From Owenia fusiformis (Eukaryota; Annelida; Polychaeta; Sabellida; Oweniidae), in the NCBI GenBank assembly GCA_903813345.2, contig CAIIXF020000003.1:22458931-22522930 (forward strand): a stretch of DNA of 64,000 bases, written 5' to 3'. A program made the translations under genes and the position numbers. Shown here in pieces: positions 1 through 12,812 of the stretch. The notes under the pieces are model-generated. The model was given only the letters and a program-made list of their open reading frames with translations. It did not search any database and was not told the origin of the DNA. Numbering within the stretch: the first letter of the stretch is position 1; every line of letters begins with the position of its first letter.

Positions 1-247
1 ACATTCACATATTCATATATATGTTCACATCTGCTTATATGATACATTCACATGGGCTTGCACATTCAGTTGTGAAAACTATTAGATATTTGTGTAACAT
101 ATACTATATTCCTACAAAAATAGAAACCTTTTTTCAACTGGTTTGCATAAAAATAGAACAACATGTAAAATCATGTTTTTAAGTCTTGGTATTTTCAGTT
201 CACATTATTGACCTGAGGAAAGATCTTTTACAGTAACTCAGTTTTTG

Positions 248-360
248 TTATTACCTTTTTGAATAATTACCATTTGAATTTATTACCTTTTTGAATTATT
301 ACCATATGAATTTATTACCTTTTTGAATTATCACCTTATTGAATTATAACCTTTTTGAAT
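248..360. repeat. ~31-bp tandem repeat
   Basis: The word TTATTACCTTTTTGAAT recurs at about 31-bp spacing (near 249, 280 and 311), followed by degenerate copies ending in CCTTTTTGAATT. A simple AT-rich minisatellite. Confidence 0.75.
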
Positions 361-2102
361 TCTCCATCTGTTTTTACATGAGAATGTATTGACATAAAAT
401 AATTTTGAAATTTAATCATGCGTGACATTGTATCTCCAGTATTTTTATCACAATCAGGATTGAGGAAATACAACAGTTTAACGTTTTAATAAAATGGCAG
501 GTTTGTTTCATAAAAGGCACTGTTACAAATCATGTTAACCACTCCATCTTATCATGTACTAAGAATTTGTATGGTTCATGGTCTATTGTACAGACTCGGG
601 GAAATAATCAACCAATAAAAATAGGTCAGTGTAAGAGAATTAAATGGAGTGGTCATCTAAGCATTAAAAAACTAAAATAACACTCAAGATGAAATTTCAC
701 GGGTATCACTGTTTAATCTTCAAATAAAGGATGGTTTAAAGACCACTGTGCATATTAAAAACAGTAAAATGTAATTAAAAAAGTTCTAACAATAAATGCA
801 TATTGCAACGGTTAATTTAAGTCAGCTGCACCTATAACACTGGCAAATTGAGGGATACTGGCATACCCCAGAGTTCTAAACATTCGCTGGAACTGTGAAT
901 GATAAAATAATCTATGTAACACAATGCATTATGGGAGTCATTCTCTCTTGAAACAATACTAAAAATGTCAAATTTTACTTTTTAATCACAGCAACATCTA
1001 ATTTGAGAACAGCTGTTATTGAAATAATGATTTTATGGGAACGCAAAAATTTCATATTTTCAAATTACATTTCAAACTTATTGATATTTTCACACATATC
1101 TCTCATGTACATCGCTAAAATGTTGTTATTGCCATATAGCTTATCAATAAACAGTATTTTGATAAAGACAATCGAGCAAAATTGCTATTTATAATTTACA
1201 ATTTGTCCCAAGATGACTGTTGCTATTTCTATATATCTGTATATGGTTACTTCATATAACATGCTAAATATTTCATATACATTAAGGAGGCATACATTTA
1301 ATTTAACAATAATAGGTTCTATACTTTATACAATATGTACAGGTAAAAGAATGATACATGTATGTATAGAACAATCAATTAACAACCGTCCCTGTATAAA
1401 ACACACATTCTTTTCAACATGATGTAAAATTGGCATTCCATATGTTTTAGTACATACAATTCAAACATGATTGGTCTGATCTGCAGAAATTTTTCACACT
1501 GCCCATATAGAGCAAATATATGGTCATGTGACCAAATCTAGCCAATCATACAGGTAGATTTAGTCACATGACATTTTTCATGCATGGTGGGTAATGACAT
1601 AGGTTTTGTGAACTCTTTAAGTATTGCATTGAATTGGTTTATCCCCCTACTTTATTCCAAGGTGGAGTTTCTCCTGAAGGAGTAAGAGGTTGTAAGGGGA
1701 GGTGAACATAGCATTTCTGCAGATTAAAACCCACTCGATCAGAATAACATCGGGACTCATACATAGGGACTTGAGTATTATCAAAGGTCTTACAGCAGTG
1801 TTAAATAATTCCTCTTTAAATATCATGATGCATGGCCAGAGTATATCATGATGCATGGTCACAAATCATATGAAAATATATGTCGAAACTTGCATTCAAG
1901 ATCATGAAGCATCGTTTATACAGAATATAATTTATCATGATGCATAACCATAAAACATGTATTTCTTACTTGATCGTAAAAAGTTCAGAAAGAAAAATAC
2001 CACGGAAAGCAATTTTAGAGGCACACTTTCCAAACAAAAAGGATATTTTTGAATTAGCTGAGCTTTATCAGACTTTGCAGGCCTCTGTACAAACCCACAC
2101 AA

Positions 2103-2219
2103 GGCATTAACATGCAAAATGTCACCACCTGCAATTTGTTATAGACCACCAAACACCATCCACATAAAAAGTTAGAGACGATAACAATATGTCACCACTT
2201 CTGGTGGTGACATAAAAAC
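2103..2219 (+). repeat. Dispersed repeat family A, copy 1
   Basis: Starts GGCATTAACATGCAAAATG and ends near GGTGGTGACATAAAA. Contains GTCACCACCTG near the start and CTGGTGGTGAC at the end, an imperfect inverted pair. At least four more copies lie at 30705-30811, 35983-36090, 37410-37540 and 41785-41918, all on the same strand. No target duplication was found, so SINE and MITE origins both remain open. Confidence 0.7.
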
Positions 2220-2845
2220 TGGATTTTCCTTGAACGTCAGATATAACTTCAGTAGTTGAGCTGAGATTCCCAAATGTGTCAAAATGAAGCATTACGAGAT
2301 TATGACAACTGGTGTCAATGTCTTATACAAAATGTGCATGACTAAGATCAGACTTCCCTCCAGTGGGAATAAAGCTGCATCACTATGGTAACCTGCTGTT
2401 GCTTGGTTACACACCGTTTCATTTCGCAATCGATCAATGGTTATTTCTATCAATGCTCATATTTGCTGATCCTTCATCCTTTTATAGTCAGCACAATGAC
2501 TAGAACATAATAGACTTGTCTCTAGCACATAAACTGACTTGTCTCTAGCACATAAACTGATTCGTTTCTGAATAAACTAATCAGTTATTTAGGGTATTGC
2601 TTGCAATGCTTTGGTTTTACATATAGTTAACTGGCAAATATAGTCATCTTGTTGCCATTATTATGTGTGGTAAAAAGTAGAACTTAGTAACTACAATGTT
2701 ACTCAGAAACTATTGTCACCTAGCAACCAGTGTTATTTGGCAACCATTGTCACCCAGCAACTAAAGCATCAGCAGCCATATTGTTTTAACCACCAACAAA
2801 TATTTCATGAGTCACCCCATGTAGATGATAACAACCCCATGTTGA

Positions 2846-3214
2846 TCATGAGTGATGTGAGGAGTGAAGTGAAGACAACTCAGCCTGGACCTCTGGATCA
2901 CGGTGGAGCTCTTCAATCTCCTCAGGCATGACACGGCGATGCTCTGACCGTAATGATCGAGCAGATTTATTGGATTTGTTGCTTTTGTTCGATTTTGTTG
3001 ATTTGGCGCTTTTTGTGCTATTGGCCCTTGTTGATTGTCTGTGTAGCAGATTCTGGCTGATTGTGCGGTGAAGATTCTTATTACTAGATGATGCAGCTAG
3101 AGTTGTCACCCAGGGGTGCTTGAGGGCCTGGGATGAGTTCATACGATCACTAGGATCTACTATTAGAAGTTTGTCCATAAAATCTTTGGCCAGTGTTGAT
3201 ACATCTTTCCAGTG
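2846..3214 (-). CDS. PSKH1: PSKH1 coding exon 2 (kinase C-lobe end and tail)
   Basis: Encodes the last 122 residues (294-415) of the kinase. It opens at a clean acceptor (TTTGCAG before CACTGGAAAGATG) and continues the frame of exon 1 in phase 0. The sequence matches the end of the PSKH1 kinase domain: LAKDF, VDPSDRM, QALKHPWV, then AASSSNKNLHRTISQNLL, a stretch nearly identical in vertebrate PSKH1. The tail is a low-complexity run of T/S-K-S and N-K-S repeats (about residues 360-385), corresponding to the Ser/Arg-rich tail of human PSKH1, then an acidic Glu-rich end. The stop codon is at 2846-2848. No further coding exon is needed, since the combined length of 415 is close to human (424). 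Confidence 0.93.
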   Translation of the reverse strand, partial: HWKDVSTLAKDFMDKLLIVDPSDRMNSSQALKHPWVTTLAASSSNKNLHRTISQNLLHRQSTRANSTKSAKSTKSNKSNKSNKSARSLRSEHRRVMPEEIEELHRDPEVQAELSSLHSSHHS

Positions 3215-4443
3215 CTGCAAATATACAAGAACAATAAGATTTAGAATTTTGGTAAAATGTCCTGCTATACAATACAGAGACTAATCAACTACTAGTAGTT
3301 ATTATTGTTTGAAGTAAGGACTAATAACACTGTTCAAAACATGAAGACTATAATCAAGAGAATATATTATAGATAATGATGAGTTTTGTCTTAATATAAT
3401 TGAAATTGAAAAAACATCTGATAACAATTAAATTTCCACGATATGAAACATGAAACTTTTATTTCCTAAAAACAAATGATATAAACAGGAGGTAATGTGA
3501 ACCTATATAGCCAAATGTCTGGCCTCAAACGTTATCAAGTGAAATGACATTATCAGCTACAATAGCCTGTTTCGTTGTAACAACTTCCTCAAGCAGTTAC
3601 TGATAAATGTCATGAGTAAGTGGTAAGGATATCCCTGCATTGATCATGGGAACTATTTATAACTTCATGAGTAAAAATATTGAAGTAATAAAAAGTGAAA
3701 ATGTCACGGTTGTTGGTTATCATAGACATACATGACTGTAATGAGACTAATGCTGAGTTCAGTGTTAACTGTTTTCCAATGATTCTCTATTACAGTATAA
3801 CCTACAGCTTCAGAAAATGTCTCTATTGTTCGTTTCTATGGGATAAGTTCCCATTTTATTGGGACTGTAGCTGAAACTGTTTTTTATCTTATCATGATAA
3901 TTTACCTTCCAACATTTACACAAAACATACTCAAAAACACTCATGAAGTTCATCAGAGAAAAACATTTTATAACCGAGCATCAAAGACTATTGAATGATA
4001 TGATATGACCATAAAAATTGGACTAAGCCAACTAATTTACATTCAGTAACACCTACGTACCACAAACACATACATCTAGTAAACACGATACACAAAATGC
4101 CTACATACAGAGAACACCTTTATGTTCAGTAAACACCTTTATACAATGAACACCTCATAAACCTTGTTCATATGCCCAATTTGCATCTCTGGAGGCTTCT
4201 CCTTACCGTGCAGTATTTCTTAATGACGCATTGCTTCATTCCAAATAACATTAAATATTAATATTTCACCAGCAAGTACTAAGGTTTGTTTTGGATCAAT
4301 AGCCTGCCAATTTCCAACAATAAAATCAGCACTATTCTTAATAACATACAGCAAATCTAATGCTAAAACAAACTGACATTACTTTAACTATGAACAGGGC
4401 TTCATAGACAGTAGGCAATATTCTTTGGATGTTTTTACCAAAA

Positions 4444-4652
4444 CACAGCGGGCGAGAATTTTAAACTACGCGCCATTCACTAGGTGCGCTATTTCATACT
4501 GGACGAAAATATAGTATGACGTCATTCCCGTCATATAATATATATTTGACGTCATATAAAATATATTTATAGCGCGAGACATCTATCTGCGAGCTAAGGA
4601 ATGAAAAGCATGAACCAATTTGACGCGTAAGAACAGCAATTCGCCCGCTGTG
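4444..4652. mobile_element. Short TIR element (MITE-like)
   Basis: Ends are CACAGCGGGCGAGAATT and, inverted, AATTCGCCCGCTGTG. The interior is 209 bp in all, with several ATATATTT and GACGTCAT words, and has no ORF. No convincing target duplication was seen, so the superfamily is not assigned. Confidence 0.6.
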
Positions 4653-6197
4653 AAATCACTCCATGTTAAAATTACTTTTTCACTGGTAAATAGAAAAAAC
4701 ATGTTGTCCATACTTTTTTAATAAAAAGTTCAAAATGGCCACCAATTAATGGCTACCCGGCATTCCAGAAACGTTATCAGATCTTGGTACAAGTCTGCTT
4801 AATCTTTGCATTGTTCTGACTTTTTACGTTTCCTAAAAGAAAGCTTCATGTATAGTGCATGACAAGACTCAGCATGCAGGATAAAGTCTGCTATTATATC
4901 TGTAAAAATTTTATAAGTTTTTCAATTTCAATTTATTAAATATATGTGCATACAAACAATACAAAATTGATGAAGGGAGCGAGACACCACTGAAAGGTGT
5001 ATGGTGCCCCCTATAAAATATAGGTGTAGTTGAACAGGTGAATTGTTTTCCTGTATTACTGATGACAAGCTTTATGTGGTACCAACTGCCCACTTAAACA
5101 CCCCCCCCCAACAACACAAGAGGGCAATATAGTGCCATTGTTTGATTAAAATCTTAATAACATGATTCTTTAAAAAGTCTAAAATGAAAAATCTAGAAAT
5201 AGTTATTACAAATGAGGAGGTTTTTTTGTGTATGACTTCTAAATAGCTCATACGATTTATTTCATCTTCTTTGTAATGAGGTTTTTTGAAAATAAATTAT
5301 TTATACCTATTTTTCAAACTAAGTATTTGTTGAAATGTTGGTGGCCAGTCATCTATAGTTTATCACTGTATCCTAAACATATCAAATAGATATAGATAAA
5401 TTCACAAATTCAAAAGACTGTATCATCTTCCGATGTATATGCTAGTCATTGTTACCATAGTGATACTGAACACCCAGAATCATTTTTGAATATTTTTGAA
5501 AGCAACATGATAATGCAATTCTAGAAGATGCAGTTGTGTAATTGATAATTTATAATGTTGTCACTCGGCCACCCACTAAACAGTATTTCGAATACTTGAT
5601 GAAAGGTACGTTAACAAATTCTCAAAACTATCATTTTCAGTTTTGACCATATAACACTGATAAGGCACAAAGGAGTTTATCCCTGTGTGAAATACATCGA
5701 ATTGTAATGCATATGAGGCTTATTTAAAGGATGATACCTAGGAATGTGAAAAAATGATTATTTAAAAGATTCAAAAGAGTCCACATTATTTTAGGTCACA
5801 ATGATCCACAAAATAGCTCTTCGCAAACCAATTTGCAAAATTGATATTTCATAGCTCGTGAACAAGTATCTTTAATGGAAAGTCACATTTAAAATCTCAC
5901 AAAGAATGGCAATTTAAAAAACAACTTTCGGTTATTTAGCACATAACGTGACAGGGTGAATAGAGAAAAACGATTTATATTTTGATACAACTTCAAGCAA
6001 ACAAAAAAGCTATGATAAAAAGTCTATCGTATTATTACAGCAAATCAATAGTACCTGGTAAAAGTCAAATTGGTGCTAACAGCTACGCTATATGGTGATT
6101 GGTGAATTGGTGGAGTTAGACCAAAGCCAATGTCTCAGACCTAAGAATAGTTAAGTTTCTCAAGTTGTACATTAGATCTATAATAACACTAGGTATA

Positions 6198-6350
6198 CAG
6201 TAGAAACTGCTGAGTGGAACACCTCTATAAGTAGAACATCTCACAAGTGGTACACTGGCCCCATGTTAATGAACCTCTGTAAATGGAATTCTTGGCAAGT
6301 GGAACACTTTTTGTGGTTCCAAGGGTGTTCTACTTATACAGGTTCTACTG
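6198..6350. mobile_element. pogo-like MITE, copy 1
   Basis: 153 bp, flanked by TA on both sides. Starts CAGTAGAAACTGCTGAGTGG and ends ACAGGTTCTACTG; the interior carries repeated (A/T)AGTGGAACAC words. TIRs of the CAGTAGAACC type with TA duplication are known in pogo/Tigger and related Tc1-mariner MITEs. Related copies: 12487-12812, 19522-19608, 29575-29684, 31090-31270 and 53265-53440. Confidence 0.7.
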
Positions 6351-9300
6351 TATAAACCTTTGTTGTGCAGTTATACTCAAGATGTTAACTAAAAGAAAAC
6401 CTTGTTATGTAATGACTGTGTGACAACAGCTTTATTATATAAACATCTCATAATCTTGCGAATTATGACTCCTACATCAAATAAAATAAAACTATCAATA
6501 AAATTAGTTCATCTTTGACAATGTACACTAGCATCAACTTTTTTTAAAAAGCGTTTAGTCAAAGAAAGTTTATTGTCATATTCATATCAATTATCAACCC
6601 CTCCCATACCTTATAGGTGTTTCCCAAAGTCACTACATTACATAAAATTAAATTAATGTTCTATTTAAAAACAACTTATTCATTTAGAGAAATAAGAGAG
6701 CACTTTGACATTTTGCACTCATACAAGGAACAGAGACCAAGTACTGAGGTACACGAAGAAGCTACTGAAATACCTATAACTTGTACGGTATTGTTTCACC
6801 ATGGTAACACACGACTATATGACAACATAGATACTTTTAACAAATTCCTTAGTGATTAAACGCTGCATAGTTTTGAACAAAAGCCCATCAACAGCCCTTA
6901 TGACCCTGATGACTTTTCTTTCAGGGGCTGTCATTTTTTAAGTTTTTTAACATGGTAACTCCCATGCTATACAATAGAGATGCTCGTATAATATATATTT
7001 GGGACAAAACATTGTAGATATCTACTATGATGGTGAATAGAGGAGTATTTATTACTGAATGTTCGTACACAATCACCAGCTATATTTCAAATCATTTGCC
7101 AGGCTCAGCGAACGTGAAAGTATGCTGTTTAATACAGAGTTGTCATTCACTGGAAAAGACGATTTTATCATAGGGTTTTAAAAAGTGAATAACAAATTAA
7201 GGAAAAAATGATCAAAATAAATATGTTTATAAAATAGAATATCATAAAGGAAGGAAACAAATTAATAATCAGTTTAAAAATAAAATCTTGGGGCGATTTA
7301 CAATTCAACCAAATGCAGTACGAACGTTAATCAATGAAACCTCAGATCAAAACTTTTTAAGAGATGAAAACTTATACTTAACAATGAACACCTATTCCGT
7401 GTAATAAACACAAGCCAAAAAACTAATGGGTGCAAGAAAAAATCTAAGATCCTTTAAAAAAACTTATGATCGGCAGTGTTTTCCATATGGCAATATTAAG
7501 TTGCGATATCACCACTCTCATATTTATCACATAAACACCACCCACTTTCATAAAAATCTTGACTATCCTAATGGCATTGTAATTTTAGCACTTTGTTTAA
7601 AAACAGCACTTATCACACATTTTTACCTGAACTTTTCTACCTCGATCAGAGGTCTAACAGGATCTACCAACTAGACATTAAAATGGAAATGTTCAGTAGA
7701 TAGACATTGTCAAGTCTGTAGACTATGTAAAATTTTGAGGGATGGGAGAAAGACAGACAGACAGTCAGCTAAGTGGGCAAGCTTTCAATGTGGTATTTTA
7801 AAAAGAAGACATTATCGAATTAAAACACATTAGCAATGAAACTTTACTTCAATAAAACACATGTTGCTAATTAATTCTCCATGAAAAAACATTCACTTTA
7901 TATGTTTAACTCCAACAGATAATAGTCAGACACAGAAAACTCATTCCCATGCTGCAATTTTCATCATGTGACCTGCATAATCCAATAGGAATGAACAGAA
8001 ATATCATTATAACAGATAATGTCTACATGATCTAACCCTTCTTGATCCAGCCATGTAGAAAGCCCAAGGGAGGTGATATATTTTGAGCTTGCCAATTTAA
8101 TTTATTATTCATAAGCGCCAACAGTTATGGATAAAGTTTGTTGATAAATGGTTGGCAATAAATTACAAATAATATCTGCTTTTCATCAAATCTGAAAACA
8201 ACTCATTTTCATTTACACTCCTTCGTTAATAAAAACGAGTTAAGATATACATATAATAGCTATCCAAAGTTATGGCAATAAAAGTTATGTTCGTACCAGA
8301 CAAGTCAAACATAAGAAATAAACAAAATAAATATTGATCAACTTGACCATAACAACCACAAACAATCATTGTATAACTAGCTAACTGATACAGTTGATCT
8401 TTCCCATGTTAACATTCACCATCTCATCATAAATTGTCATTATTCATTGTTGACAGGGGTATTGATGAAAACAGAAACCTGTACAGTGAACAATGATATA
8501 CAAGAGAGTCTGGATTTTATCAAATATATCCTGTTCACCTCACAGCTCACATGTAGATACCCTTTGCAATACTGATCCATATAGTTCCATACTCTAAATT
8601 AATGACAAACTTATCTGTTATTGGATATCAATTGGTCTTAAGTCAGATGTTGGAAAATAATTATCACACATTGAAATTGAGAAAATCTGATTTTTGTCAT
8701 CAACTAAAGATGGCACTATCAGCATAAGACGAGAACTGCACAAACTAAGGAAGTAAACTACTGGGTAGCCCCCTTGACCAGATATTCAAAAAGTTTGTTT
8801 CTTAAAAAATGAGAGAACCACTACCTCAAGTCCAGCTCATCAGATGAGCTACTAATATTGGAATGACAATTTGGATCAACTTCTGCTCAAATCATAGCCT
8901 ATAAAGATTCCTCATCATGATAAACCATGACATCTCATTTCTTCTCAGCCCTGAGATGTGTGTGTTTCAGGTGAAATAGAAAGATGCTATGAGTATCAGA
9001 ATGGAGATTCCTGGTTCAGGTGAAGTATGGTTATCCATTGACCCAAAATCATATATCATGAAGTACTTTAATACAAATACTTCACCATTAATGTCCACTT
9101 TAATTGTCCTTAATGACAATAGGAGTAATGTCCCCAGATATTCTAATGTATCAGAGTCCTTCTTTATGTTATACTTGAAGAAGAACTCTGATTTATCATG
9201 AGACATAACATGAGGGACTCTTGATTTTTTTCATCCAGCAACTTTGATGTTGGAGAAATCGCTGGATTTGCTGCCCTAGTTAGGGATAATAATGCTCTAT

Positions 9301-9732
9301 TTTAAAACGAGCCCATAGGATGTAAGCTTTGGTTTTGTCAAAGGAGAATTATATAGAAAGATTAAGTACAATTGTAAGCAGAAAACCAACCTTTGGTTTC
9401 CTTAGAATCAACATGCTCCTTGAAGGAGATGATGGAAAAACAAATAACCTTCTGCAAAAATACATGGTCACTATTTCACTTCCTTAAATGAGAATATGTA
9501 AACGATGAATTTAAACGAACCTTTGCTTGTCTACTAATTAGGAATTACTATAGAATATTTGATTCTCAACCTTTTCTGAGATAATGCGTAATAAAAGGAA
9601 TGATACTGAATTGGTCATTTTAAATATTTTGAAAGGGAGGGTATAAAAGTTAGAATGCAATGGTAAATATTGTTCCTGGGAGTAATGGACTGTGTGTTGA
9701 TTATAGGCAAATCTTGTATAAGCCTTTCTCCA

Positions 9733-9968
9733 TGGATAGCCAAATACCTCCTTATTAACTGCATCCCCCATTCCCACAAAAACCTTCACAAATGTCTAGG
9801 TCCTTTCAGTCAATCGTTTATTGTTCAATATAATCATCATCAATTGTGTAAAGTTATCATATATGTAGCCAAATACATTTTATTAACTGCACCCCCCTCA
9901 AAAAACCTGTCTAAATCTTCAATTAAGCCTTGTTTAATGTAATCATCACCAATTGTACACAGTTATCA
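9733..9968. repeat. ~130-bp imperfect tandem duplication
   Basis: The segment with TAGCCAAATAC, TTATTAACTGCA and AATCATCA(T/C)CAATTGT is present twice, at about 9735 and 9866, each ending AGTTATCA. Non-coding. Confidence 0.65.
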
Positions 9969-10350
9969 GGGTTCTCACCAGGAAATTTTTAGACCCCAGA
10001 TTTTGAGTGGTATTGTGACTACTTTTTTCGCGGTATCACGACTACTTCTCACCCATGTGAGATCAGAGATACCCTATTTTAAACACACTTCTTAAGATTA
10101 TCTTGCTAGTTTAATCCCAATATTTATTTCTAAAAGGTTTCTGACTTCGTATTCCTTGTTTGTATCCAGCGTCTAAAAGCCTAGTGAGAACTCTGGTTAT
10201 CATACATGTTGCCATGCTATATTTATGCGACTGATACACATGCATATTGGATGCAGTTTGAAGGAAAACATTACTGTAGAAACAGTGGACAAATACATCA
10301 ATGATTCAAAACCAATAGTAAGTAAGGTTCCGACGTGATATCAAAGTTCT

Positions 10351-10512
10351 GGTATTTTATGCAAGTTTATGGATCGGACCAATTTGGGTCAAATGGCATG
10401 GCCCTACCTGTAACTGGCTTTTTCCAAGGGGGGTATTTTATGCAAGTTTATGGTTCGTACCAATTTAAGTCAAATGGCATGTCCTTACCTGTAACTGGCT
10501 TTTTCCAAGGGG
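10351..10512. repeat. 81-bp direct tandem duplication
   Basis: Two adjacent copies (10351-10431 and 10432-10512) both start GGTATTTTATGCAAGTTTATG and end TGGCTTTTTCCAAGGGG, with about ten substitutions between them. The unit is a multiple of three, so the frame stays open across it, but the product resembles no protein I know. Confidence 0.85.
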
Positions 10513-10987
10513 GGGGGTTCACATTGACACCCCCCAACCCTCTGGTTACAAGCCCGGTCTATTTCCATGCAACAACATTGGCCTCAGAAACAGCTTGTTA
10601 CTTGAATGTTTCATTTGGGATGTGCATTTAACTTATCTCTAGGACTAAACATGAAATATTTCAGTGATTAATCTAAGATCCTGCTCCCTTGCCCCATCTA
10701 TTGCTCTCTTCATAGGTGAATACATAGACTAAACATCAGAATGTCAGCTTTATATGAGTAATATCTTTGGGGACAGAATTTTTGTGGTAAATAAAGCTCA
10801 ACTGTTCTCATATAAAGCCATCCATACTGTTCGAATGCTAGTAAATCCACAGAGTATTCTCAAAATTCATTATCTTAATTCTTAATTGGAACAATTTATT
10901 TTTAACAAATTTGCCAAAAGATATCTAAATGAGATGACAAATTCATGTTTTGCACTTGCGCTTGGAAATGGTGTATTGAATGTTGTA

Positions 10988-11013
10988 GGGGGGGGGGGGG
11001 GGGGGGGGGGGGG
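10988..11013. repeat. Homopolymer G26
   Basis: An uninterrupted run of 26 G in an AT-rich region. It could be a real G-tract or partly an assembly or sequencing artefact. Confidence 0.9.
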
Positions 11014-12486
11014 TTGGAGGCGACAATTTCATGTTTTAGTATATCTCAATGGTGTCTGGTTGTCAAATTCTACAAAAATACAGGAAGTAATGTGCATTTG
11101 TCAGTCTACCAGGATGTGTGTAACCGAAACTAATAAATAGTTAAAAACACAAATCCAATCACAATAAAACTAAGTTTGTTGCTTATATTCATACAGTACT
11201 CTTGAGAAGTCATCAAAAATAGGAAATGAAAAATAATCTTACAAAGGATGACGTGGAAAGTTGATGAGTTAAAATTGAAAACAGAAAAATTATGTTGGCA
11301 AACATTTAAAGAAGGAAATGGAAAGTCTACAATTGAGTCATATTCTTTTAAGTTTTTGAGTGAAAACAGATTTTGGTCGTTGTTTATTTGAACTTTTATG
11401 TCCCTTATTTTTCAGACTTGAAACCTAAAAGATCATAATAAAGTTTTTTAGTTTGGTCCTTTATCCAGTTTACAGTAGACCTGTCTATAATGGAGCCACA
11501 AACCAGACACCAGAACAAAAAATGTCCATCTTCTTATTAAATGCTCATTAAAATGTGTTCACCTATTACTCTAAAATGGGAAAGAAGTGCTTAGACGATT
11601 CTGGTATTTCTATATAATTTGGAGGTCCAACCTTATGCCGGTCTAAGCTATTTCTTCATCAATCCCCTCTTATCTTAAATATATTCTGAAAAATATTTTG
11701 AAGAAGAATAACACACCATATCTTATTCTTCTAAAAGACATATGGAGCCAGGCTCAGAAGAATGTTTTTGGTTACTGGAACAGGCCAGTGCCATCATCTC
11801 GTATAAACAGAATATAATGTTGCAGTGTAAATATTGATGACACTTTATTTAAAAAACTCTAAGCTGGTTTGTTTATCGAGTGCATGTTTTATAAGGTTGA
11901 CTTAAATGGCCTTTGCAGAATGTTTGTTAGAAAGCCACAGCTATTAAACCTAATACTATTTTACCTTATGTACTTCAGAGTATCATTTTTCAATTTTTTC
12001 ACGATTCAAATTCCTCAGATTATCACTACAATAGCAAGTATAAATTCCATAAAATACAAAAAAGAGAATTAACCAGTAAACATGGACAGAACCGTCCAAG
12101 GCCATGAGACCTTAGCAATGTTGGTTTAAAAGCATTATTTCAAACATATGAATTCAATAACATATTTGAATTCTTCAGACTGAGGAGTCAATGGCTTATT
12201 TTGCAAACGATTAATACAAAACAAGTTGATTTAACGAGATACAAAGTCTTTAAACATATTCCAGGTGAAAAGACTGTTAAAAACATTGTTTGTTTTTAAC
12301 AATGGCAATATGAACCACACCTACATAACAAACATATTTTGTTTTCAACTAGCCAGCCTAAGAATGCATAACCACTTCAAGTACTCTATCAACACTTTCT
12401 TCCCATCTTACATTCCATACATATCCTTTATCAAAAATATAATGACAAAATCTATGAACCAATGTATAGGATGCAATATTGATATA

Positions 12487-12812
12487 CAGTAAAACCTGTG
12501 TACATTGAACATTTTAAGCCAAGATAAAATGTTCAGTGTTTGAAGGTGTTCATGTGAACAGAGCTAAGTCAGAAGAGTATGTGGAGGAAGCGTGTCTACT
12601 AGAGACAGGTGTTCACTAGAGAGGTCTTCACTGAGACAGATTTATATCCAAACAGATCTCATCTGAAAGTGAACTCTTCTCAAAGTGAACACTTTTTCAG
12701 TGAAATTTTGAATCTCCACCAACTTGCATTAATTGTTAAAAACTTCAAATGTGAACACCAAACTATTTATTTAACATGCCCCAGTGACGTTTGAATAAAA
12801 TGTGTTTTACTG
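12487..12812. mobile_element. pogo-like MITE, copy 2
   Basis: Starts CAGTAAAACCTGTGTACATTG after TA and ends TGTGTTTTACTG. Contains several GTGAACA / TTGAACA words like the other copies. At 326 bp it is the longest member. The right TA is not preserved (AA follows). Confidence 0.55.

Larger units (their letters stand above)
1..2845. other. 3' flank / possible 3' UTR of PSKH1
   Basis: No coding exon recognised. Downstream of the PSKH1 stop on the minus strand. Holds a ~31-bp tandem repeat (248-360), duplicated TATCATGATGCATG motifs (about 1820-1940), a dispersed repeat copy (2103-2219) and a 23-bp duplication (2515-2561, the word CTTGTCTCTAGCACATAAA twice). A minus-strand AATAAA at 1651-1656 is one possible polyadenylation signal, about 1.2 kb past the stop. 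That assignment is only a guess. Confidence 0.4.

Noticed and set aside
6617-6859. 80-codon ORF in PSKH1 intron
   Set aside because: No recognisable domain, no conserved splice or promoter context, composition like the surrounding AT-rich DNA.
10886-11140. ORFs with a poly-Gly run
   Set aside because: Produced by translating the G26 homopolymer; no family match and no splice context.
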